12,358 bases of DNA. It comes from Kiritimatiellia bacterium. Lineage in GTDB: Bacteria; Verrucomicrobiota; Kiritimatiellia; UBA8416; SLMC01. The stretch's first letter is position 1; each line of letters begins with the position of its first letter. The stretch lies in the NCBI GenBank assembly GCA_007133745.1, contig SLMC01000224.1:1-12358 (forward strand), in the 5' to 3' direction. Position numbers and translations under genes: made by a program. This document shows positions 7,236-12,358 of this stretch, piece after piece. The notes under the pieces were generated by a model, which saw only the letters and a program-made list of their open reading frames with translations, was not told where the DNA came from and ran no database searches.

Positions 7236-9512
7236 ATGCCACTCGAGCAGGAAAAGAAAACGGATTACCGCGTCTATATCGGCTTGCTTCTCATGCATTG
7301 GAAGCTGCTGGTCGCGTGCTTGCTCTACGCCTTGCTTGGAGCGATTCTGTATCTTCAGTTCGCGCCCAAGACCTACGAGGCGCATTGCACGCTGATGATC
7401 TATCGCGATCCGAACCTCCAAATCGCATCCAGTCGTTCGCCATGGGATTCGTTCGCTTCGCACGCGTTTCTTTTGCAGGCCGACACCATTAAAAGGCGCG
7501 CGGCCGACAATTTGCGCGAGAAGTGGAGCGCCGTCCCCGATCGTCACAGGATTCCTGCCGTTGTTGCGCGGCGAGGACGCGGACTGGCTTCCACGATCGC
7601 CATCAGCGCCAGAGGCCCCGACCGTGGCTATGCCGTTGCCTTCCTTTCCGAACTGATCAAGGAACACAAGTCGGAATGGCAGAGCATTCAGATGAAGGCG
7701 GTTCACGAGGCGACCGGCACGCTGCTGCGCGAGCTGAACAAGCTGGAGAACGAAATCGGCAAGGCGGAAGAAAAGCTTATAGAATACCAGCGTTTGCACG
7801 ATATCGCCCGCGTCGAGGCCAAAGGTTCGATGGAGAGCCGCTATCTCATGGCGCTGATGCAGCGCAGGAACCAGATGAGCACGGAACTGATGCTGTTGGA
7901 GTCGCAACACACGTTTTTGCAGGATGCCGAAGTCGGCGTAATTCGCGGCGTAGCCGAGTTGACGCGGGAGACCGGCTTGCTCGCCCCGTTGCCGGACGAC
8001 GAGGCCGAGGGCCCGTGGCCGGGTCCCGAACGCGAGTCGATTCCGTTGCGGGTCGAACCGGAATCCCGTCCCGCCGAATTGTCGGAATCCGAGCGGGGCT
8101 GGCAGGATCTTCGGGTGCGTCTGGCCCGTCTGCGCGAAACGGAGCGCGAATTGGCCGGCGATTTGAGGCCGGAACACCCCCAGCTTGTGGCCTTGCGCAA
8201 GGAAATTCAGGATGTCCGCGATCGGCTCGATGTGGCGGCGCAGGTGGAGGCGCAGCGGTTGAAGGACCGGCACGAGTCGTTGCGCATACAGATCAAAGCG
8301 CTGGCGGCGGCGGAACACAAGTGGCAGTCGAGGAATCTGCTGGCCAGTCAGCGGCGCACCGAGCTTAATCGCATTGCCGCCGTTGTGGATCGGTATGTCG
8401 CCAATCACCGAACGTTGTATGGACGGTATCACGATTTGCTGGCGTCGAGCGAACTTCGGGCGGAGCATTTCGAGGAAGTCACGCCCGTTACCGCGAGTCC
8501 GCAGCCGGTTTGGCCGGACCCGTCGAAAATCCTCCTGATTGCGCTGGCGCTCGGCTTTGGGTCCGGGCTCGGACTAACTCTGGTTCTGGAAGTGCTGAAC
8601 AACAGAGTGCAGACGGTTCGGGATGTCGAGGATGAGTTAGGCGTGCCTTTTCTGGGCGGCGTGCCGCATTGGGTGCATAGCGGTCTGGAGCGTATGATTC
8701 GGCCCGTGGTCACTGAAGAGAATTCGGAGGGCGCCATTGAAGCGTACCGGACCTTGCGGGTGGGTTTGCTTTCCGCACTGGACAAAACCGGCGAGAAAAT
8801 CGTTATCATGACCAGCGCGGATTCGCGCGAGGGCAAGACGTTGACCTCGCTGAATCTTGCCATCATGATCGGCCAGACGGGCAAAAAGACGCTTCTGGTG
8901 GACATGGATATCCGGCGCGGCCGTTTGCATCGTTCTTTCGGCATGGAGAAGGAGCCTGGCGTCACGGATATGCTGCGAAAAAGACAATCGATGAAGGACG
9001 CAGTGATGCGGACGGGTTTCGACAATCTTGATTTCGTCCCGTCCGGAAGCAGCGCGCACGATTGCGCCGAACTGCTGCAGTCCGTCGGGCTTGCGACGCT
9101 GATCGGTGATTTGAAAGACGTTTACGATTGCATTCTTATCGATACGTCCCCGGTATTGAGGGTGACGGATACGTCCATTGTCGCGGGGCAGGGAATAGGC
9201 GTTGTGGTTTACGTGGCGCGCGTGAACCGCACACCCAAACCGCTGATCCGCTACTCGATGGACATGCTCAAGGACGCCCGCATTGTGGGGCTGATTATGA
9301 ACGATATCGAAATGCACAAAATCGGCAGTCTCTACTATTCCTATATGTACCCGAATTACGCCTATTACAGCTACGCCTACAGTTACGGGTCCGACTACTA
9401 CCATTACGGAGACGGGGGGTCGCACCGGCGTCCTCGACGGCGAACGGGGGTGAATGTTAAAATAAACCGTTTGAAAAAATGGTTGCGCCAGATGTTTCTG
9501 CCGTTGGATTAG
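7236..9512 (+). CDS. Wzz-type chain-length determinant fused to BY-kinase
   Basis: Inner-membrane polysaccharide co-polymerase with a cytoplasmic bacterial tyrosine kinase (758 residues), controlling exopolysaccharide chain length and export. Order: first membrane helix about 22-40; periplasmic, largely coiled-coil part with a charged Pro/Glu-rich insert (about 250-290); second membrane helix about 432-452 after WPDPSK; kinase domain with Walker A SADSREGKT (Lys534, Thr535), Walker A' LLVDMDIR (Asp556, Asp558, Arg560) and Walker B CILID (Asp636). The autophosphorylation cluster has 13 tyrosines in residues 700-724. A basic 34-residue tail ending KKWLRQMFLPLD follows it, whereas most BY-kinases end at the tyrosines. 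ATG 7236 is preceded by AGGA at 6 nt; an in-frame TTG at 7200 lies inside the repeat/hairpin region and is rejected. The upstream gene supplies the export lipoprotein partner. Confidence 0.93.
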   Translation: MPLEQEKKTDYRVYIGLLLMHWKLLVACLLYALLGAILYLQFAPKTYEAHCTLMIYRDPNLQIASSRSPWDSFASHAFLLQADTIKRRAADNLREKWSAVPDRHRIPAVVARRGRGLASTIAISARGPDRGYAVAFLSELIKEHKSEWQSIQMKAVHEATGTLLRELNKLENEIGKAEEKLIEYQRLHDIARVEAKGSMESRYLMALMQRRNQMSTELMLLESQHTFLQDAEVGVIRGVAELTRETGLLAPLPDDEAEGPWPGPERESIPLRVEPESRPAELSESERGWQDLRVRLARLRETERELAGDLRPEHPQLVALRKEIQDVRDRLDVAAQVEAQRLKDRHESLRIQIKALAAAEHKWQSRNLLASQRRTELNRIAAVVDRYVANHRTLYGRYHDLLASSELRAEHFEEVTPVTASPQPVWPDPSKILLIALALGFGSGLGLTLVLEVLNNRVQTVRDVEDELGVPFLGGVPHWVHSGLERMIRPVVTEENSEGAIEAYRTLRVGLLSALDKTGEKIVIMTSADSREGKTLTSLNLAIMIGQTGKKTLLVDMDIRRGRLHRSFGMEKEPGVTDMLRKRQSMKDAVMRTGFDNLDFVPSGSSAHDCAELLQSVGLATLIGDLKDVYDCILIDTSPVLRVTDTSIVAGQGIGVVVYVARVNRTPKPLIRYSMDMLKDARIVGLIMNDIEMHKIGSLYYSYMYPNYAYYSYAYSYGSDYYHYGDGGSHRRPRRRTGVNVKINRLKKWLRQMFLPLD

Positions 9513-9640
9513 CGCCTTAATCACGCTGTTCTGCCTGAACAAACAAGACATTGGAGGCGTGATTGTTTGTAAGTGTGTGGGTGCGTGAGTGTGTGGGTGA
9601 AAACTCGCATACTCCCAAACCCACATACCCACGCACTTGG
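9511..9640 (+). repeat. Structured intergenic repeat, copy 2
   Basis: Second copy of the element at 7083-7203, beginning inside the stop codon of the kinase gene and ending 23 bp before the start of the sugar transferase. Its arm AAGTGTGTGGGT (9571-9582) pairs with ACCCACGCACTT (9627-9638) over 12 positions with one G.U wobble. Compared with copy 1, one C-G pair has become T-A and one T-A has become T.G. GTGAGT (9585-9590) pairs with ACTCGC (9603-9608), again with a wobble replacing a pair of copy 1. An 8-nt insertion (TGTGGGTG) enlarges the inner loop. AATCACG (9519-9525) can pair with CGTGATT (9558-9564). Confidence 0.8.
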
Positions 9641-9663
9641 CCTTGTTGTTTTACGATTATACC

Positions 9664-11109
9664 ATGAGACAAGCAGCGCATACCCATTTTCAGTCCCGTA
9701 TGGCAGGCGTGGCGCTTATGGATCTGGTCTGCCTGTTGATAGGCGGACTTGTCGGCGTCTGGATACGGATAGGGCGGCGCGAGTGGTTGGACTATCTGCG
9801 CGATCATCCTGAACGCTGGCTCTTGCTGTTCGGGTCCGTGATTCTGGCCAACTACCTGGCTGGCAGTTACCGGGTGCAGCATTCCTATTCGCGTTTCAAT
9901 CTCGTGGTGACCTGGCTGTTTTCCCTGTTTTTTGCCGTGCTTATTCTCAGCATGACATCGTACGCTTGGCTGAAAATGGCGCCGGGACGCGGCGTGCTGG
10001 CGCTGACTTTGGCGGTGTATAGCGTTTTGGCCATGGCGCTGAAACTGCTGGTGTATCATCGTCTTTTCAGAAGCGAGTCGTTTGTGTGCCGAACCGTCGT
10101 TATGGGAACGGGCCCGCGCGCCCGAGCGTTGCGCCGGATGCTGGAAAACGATGCGGTCTTGCCCTTGCACCGGGTTGTGGGATTTCTGAATCCGACTTCG
10201 GCCGGCGCGTCCGAAGCGCCGAGCGACGGCGACGGCCTGTCGCGAGTCGGAACGCTTGACGGCGCTCCGGTTGTCGCGTCTCCGGAAGGCGATGTACGGC
10301 TTGCGGCGCATAGGCTCGACGCTCAGTTGGTGATCGTCGGGCTGGACGATACGGACGCCGTGAAGCAATGCTATCCCGAACTCAAGCGCTTGCGTTTCGA
10401 GGGTGTTGAAGTCCTGACGCCGTTAAGAGTCGCTGAAATTTACGCGGGCCGAATACCGCTGGATCAAATTGACGAGGAGTTTCTGATGCAGGCCAGCATG
10501 GACTCGGACTTGCCGGCCATTCGCCGGATCAAGCGAGTGTTCGACATCGCCGTGGCCGGTTTAGGGCTTGTGGCGTTGTCGCTTCCGATGGCGTTGATGG
10601 CTGTCGCGATCAAGATCATGGAGCCGTCCAGTTCGGTGTTTTACGTCCAGGAAAGAATTGGTCTGTTTGGCGGCGTGTTCAAGATGATCAAATTCAGGAC
10701 GATGCGTCAGGATGCGGAAGCGGCGACGGGTCCCGTCTGGGCCGCGCCGGACGACGCCCGCATCACGCGACTCGGTCGGGCGCTGCGCCGATTTCGGATC
10801 GACGAATTGCCCCAATTGATCAACGTGCTCAAGGGCGATATGAGCCTTGTGGGGCCGCGACCGGAACGCAAGGAGATGTCGATCGAGCTGGAACGGGTCG
10901 TTCCGTTTTTCGCGGAACGTCTCAATGTCATGCCCGGCCTCACCGGTTGGGCGCAAATACGCTATCCGTACGGCGATTCGATCGACGACGCCCGCCGCAA
11001 GCTGGAATACGACTTGTACTACATGAAGAATCTCTCGATGAGTCTCGATCTTCAGATTATTCTCAGTACATTGCGCGTCGTGCTGCTGGGCAAGGAAAGA
11101 ACGCTTTAA
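9664..11109 (+). CDS. Initiating sugar-phosphate transferase, EpsB/PEP-CTERM type
   Basis: Polyprenyl-phosphate glycosylphosphotransferase (481 residues) that transfers the first sugar phosphate from a nucleotide sugar to undecaprenyl phosphate at the inner membrane, starting the polymer repeat unit. Four N-terminal membrane helices lie within about 10-130. A nucleotide-fold domain follows (about 140-265, VVMGTGPRARALRRML). The Bac_transf catalytic domain begins at IRRIKRVFDIA (286-296), with FKMIKFRTM, RIDELPQL (catalytic-type dyad Asp380-Glu381), VLKGDMSLVGPRPE, PGLTGWAQI, YPYG and KLEYDLYYMKN. This overall form matches the sugar transferases linked to PEP-CTERM/exosortase systems, which fits the exosortase upstream. 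ATG 9664 is used because the earlier in-frame TTG 9637 lies in the repeat; no clear Shine-Dalgarno is seen. Last gene of the unit; its stop overlaps the convergent isomerase gene by 4 nt. Confidence 0.92.
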   Translation: MRQAAHTHFQSRMAGVALMDLVCLLIGGLVGVWIRIGRREWLDYLRDHPERWLLLFGSVILANYLAGSYRVQHSYSRFNLVVTWLFSLFFAVLILSMTSYAWLKMAPGRGVLALTLAVYSVLAMALKLLVYHRLFRSESFVCRTVVMGTGPRARALRRMLENDAVLPLHRVVGFLNPTSAGASEAPSDGDGLSRVGTLDGAPVVASPEGDVRLAAHRLDAQLVIVGLDDTDAVKQCYPELKRLRFEGVEVLTPLRVAEIYAGRIPLDQIDEEFLMQASMDSDLPAIRRIKRVFDIAVAGLGLVALSLPMALMAVAIKIMEPSSSVFYVQERIGLFGGVFKMIKFRTMRQDAEAATGPVWAAPDDARITRLGRALRRFRIDELPQLINVLKGDMSLVGPRPERKEMSIELERVVPFFAERLNVMPGLTGWAQIRYPYGDSIDDARRKLEYDLYYMKNLSMSLDLQIILSTLRVVLLGKERTL

Positions 11110-12077
11110 ACAATCTTGAACCGCGGCAAATCCTGAATGTCGATGGTGCCGACCCAGCGGTTGTTCGAGTCCACGACCGGCAGATCGTCGATTCGGTTCC
11201 GCTCGAAGGCGGCGAGCGCGTCGACGGCCAGTTGATCCTCCCTGACGACGACCGGCGCGCGGGTCATGAATTGCGAGACGGGCAGATCCAGCGCGTCGCG
11301 ATGCCGGGTCAGACTGCGGCGGAGGTCGCCATCGGTGAAAAAACCGACGAGTACGCCGTCGGCTCCGACGATGCCAGCGGACCCCGACCGCGCGGAGGAC
11401 ATGGCGGCGATGGCGTCTCTGACCAGGGCGTTTTCGTCCAGCCTGGCCAGTTGCGCGGCGGATCGCATGATGTCCGATACGCGCAATAGCAGGGCGCGTC
11501 CGATGGCGCCGCCGGGATGCAGTTTGGCGTAGTCTTCCTTTTGAAAGCCCTGGGCGTTCAGGAGCGCCATGGCCAGAGCGTCGCCGAGCGCAAGCGCGGC
11601 TGTGGTGCTGCAGGTCGGCGCCATGTTGAACGGGCAGGCCTCGCGCGCTACGGAGGCGTCCAGAACGATGTCGCTGGCCTGCCCCAGAGTGCCCGTCGGC
11701 TGGCCCGTAATGGAGACAATCCGAACGCCAATGCGCTTGACGAGCGGCAGAATGTCGAGCATTTCGTCCGATTCCCCGCTGTAGCTCAGAGCCAGCAGCG
11801 CATCCTGAGGCCGCAGAATGCCCAAGTCGCCATGCGCCGCCTGAGACGGGTGCAAAACGACACTGGGCGAGCCTGTACTGGAAAGCGTGGCGGATATCTT
11901 CTGGGCGATATGCAGGCTTTTGCCTACTCCGGTCGCAACGATTTTGCCGTTTCGGCTCAGAACGTCCAGCAGCAGTTCAATGGCCTGCCGGAACTCGTCT
12001 CCGAGCCGGTCGCGCATCTCCAGAAGACAGCGGGCCTCGAGTTCGATGCATGCTTTGGCTTGTTCAAGACTGTCCAT
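11106..12077 (-). CDS. kdsD: Arabinose-5-phosphate isomerase (KdsD/KpsF family)
   Basis: Cytosolic isomerase converting ribulose 5-phosphate to arabinose 5-phosphate, the first committed step towards Kdo for LPS or capsule. It has 323 residues, the usual length. The SIS domain (about 35-180) contains GVGKSLHIAQK (50-60), HPSQAAHGDLG (76-86), SYSGES (98-103) and NMAPTCSTTAALALGDALA. The hinge KLHPGGAIGR follows; His82 and His187 correspond to the conserved histidines implicated in catalysis in the family. Two CBS domains follow (about 200-255, FFTDGDLRR; about 265-323, VGTIDIQDL). The start is placed at the Met of MDSLEQAKACIELE because family homology begins there; the frame is open further upstream but that extension would overlap the divergent gene and looks non-coding. 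AAGG is only 3 nt before the ATG, so translation may be leaderless or weakly SD-led. It lies convergent to the sugar transferase. Confidence 0.94.
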   Translation of the reverse strand: MDSLEQAKACIELEARCLLEMRDRLGDEFRQAIELLLDVLSRNGKIVATGVGKSLHIAQKISATLSSTGSPSVVLHPSQAAHGDLGILRPQDALLALSYSGESDEMLDILPLVKRIGVRIVSITGQPTGTLGQASDIVLDASVAREACPFNMAPTCSTTAALALGDALAMALLNAQGFQKEDYAKLHPGGAIGRALLLRVSDIMRSAAQLARLDENALVRDAIAAMSSARSGSAGIVGADGVLVGFFTDGDLRRSLTRHRDALDLPVSQFMTRAPVVVREDQLAVDALAAFERNRIDDLPVVDSNNRWVGTIDIQDLPRFKIV

Positions 12078-12084
12078 GCGCCTT

Positions 12085-12112
12085 ATGAAACAAATCTCTC
12101 GACGGATGTCAA
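12085..12112 (-). promoter_or_regulatory. Possible promoter of the isomerase gene
   Basis: On the - strand TTGACA (12112-12107) is followed after 16 bp by TTTCAT (12090-12085), four of six matches to TATAAT. Transcription would start close to base 12078, giving almost no leader before ATG 12077. The -35 is convincing; the -10 is weak. Its -35 lies 7 bp from that of the divergent promoter. Confidence 0.4.
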
Positions 12113-12119
12113 CTAATCT

Positions 12120-12148
12120 TTGACTTTTACGCGGCGTTCTGTTAGAGG
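12120..12148 (+). promoter_or_regulatory. Promoter of the NDK-domain gene
   Basis: TTGACT (12120-12125), a 17-bp spacer and TAGAGG (12143-12148) with TG at 12140-12141 as an extended -10. The expected transcription start is near 12155, giving a leader of about 25 nt, as in the promoter at 5851-5880. Both contain TGTTAGAG followed by a TTTC stretch. Confidence 0.5.
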
Positions 12149-12179
12149 CTTTCCGTAAATCAACAGGAAAGGACCGTTT

Positions 12180-12358
12180 ATGGCTAAGGAACTCGCATTC
12201 GTTTTGATCAATCCCTACACGATCGCCAAGTCGAGAACAGGCGGCGTGATTGCGCGGTACATGCGGAGAACGGATTTGGATTTCGTAGGCGCGCGCATGT
12301 TCGCCCCCGGCAAGGAGCTGGTCGACCGCTATGCGCGCCTGATTCGGCATATCGATCC
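12180..12358 (+). CDS. NDK-domain protein, 3'-truncated by window edge
   Basis: The first 59 complete codons of a gene that runs off the window. A strong ribosome binding site (AGGAAAGGA, 12165-12173) ends 6 nt before ATG 12180. The protein starts MAKELAFVLINPYTIAKSRT, then GGVIARYMRRTDLDFVGARM. It aligns by eye with the N-terminus of nucleoside-diphosphate kinases (TLxIIKPDAVxRGLIGEIIxRFE...LKIVAxKM). The Lys of the IKPDA motif, which contacts nucleotide phosphates in true NDKs, is Asn here, and the active-site His region is outside the window. It is therefore a divergent NDK-fold protein whose kinase activity cannot be assumed. The gene is divergent from the isomerase, with 102 bp between starts. 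Confidence 0.7.
   Translation, partial: MAKELAFVLINPYTIAKSRTGGVIARYMRRTDLDFVGARMFAPGKELVDRYARLIRHID

Noticed and set aside
7033..7237. Small - strand open frame through repeat copy 1 (6998-7237)
   Set aside because: The similar peptides read from both repeat copies come from the DNA repeat itself; the hairpin arms vary by pair-preserving changes rather than codon-wise, so a structured element explains it better.
7224..8468. 414-codon open frame on the - strand
   Set aside because: Antisense to the Wzz part of the kinase gene; no domain, no plausible start context, and the + strand protein is clearly conserved.
12078..12350. N-terminal extension of the isomerase frame
   Set aside because: Family homology begins at MDSLEQ (12077). 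The extra 91 codons would run antisense across the divergent promoter and into the NDK-domain gene.

Overview
The window is one contiguous piece of a GC-rich, Gram-negative-type bacterial chromosome. The most likely source is the PVC group, around Kiritimatiellota/Verrucomicrobiota/Lentisphaerota. This is inferred from an exosortase next to an exopolysaccharide locus, from a divergent NDK-domain protein beginning MAKELAFVLINPYTIAKSRT (a form I associate with those phyla), and from GGAAT-type and CAGARGT-type tandem repeats between genes. No rRNA, tRNA, CRISPR array or transposase gene is visible, so the assignment cannot be fixed from this window alone.

Layout. Bases 3-1307 (+) are the 3' part of a polytopic ABC-2-type exporter permease whose 5' end lies outside the window. 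After 43 bp comes 1351-5529 (+), a 1392-residue fusion of an exosortase (Cys181/Arg226/His247) to about 1050 residues of TPR-like helical repeats. Bases 5530-5913 hold no intact gene. They contain GGAAT repeats, a GC hairpin, five heptad repeats, a probable remnant of a four-helix-bundle protein gene (- strand), a strong palindrome and a promoter with an extended -10. Bases 5914-11109 (+) are a three-gene exopolysaccharide unit: a Wza-like outer-membrane export lipoprotein (5914-7032), a Wzz/BY-kinase fusion (7236-9512) and an initiating sugar-phosphate transferase of the PEP-CTERM-associated EpsB type (9664-11109). Bases 11106-12077 (-) are an arabinose-5-phosphate isomerase (KdsD/KpsF) that converges on the transferase with a 4-nt overlap. 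A short divergent promoter region then leads to 12180-12358 (+), the start of an NDK-domain protein cut by the window end.

How the parts fit. The transferase loads the first sugar phosphate on the lipid carrier, the Wzz/BY-kinase controls chain length and export through tyrosine phosphorylation, and the Wza-like lipoprotein spans the periplasm. The exosortase would process C-terminally tagged surface proteins (PEP-CTERM-like) that often accompany such a polymer. The isomerase feeds Kdo synthesis for LPS or capsule. Together this is a cell-surface matrix/envelope region.

Least expected finding. Two copies of a 120-130 bp intergenic element sit immediately in front of the second and third genes of the exopolysaccharide unit. 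Their long hairpin arms differ by a compensatory base-pair change and by wobble-preserving changes, which points to a selected RNA or DNA structure. Other unusual points are the exosortase-TPR fusion, the BY-kinase tyrosine cluster followed by a basic tail, an export lipoprotein that ends right after its second SLBB domain, and two promoters with the same unusual -10 sequence.
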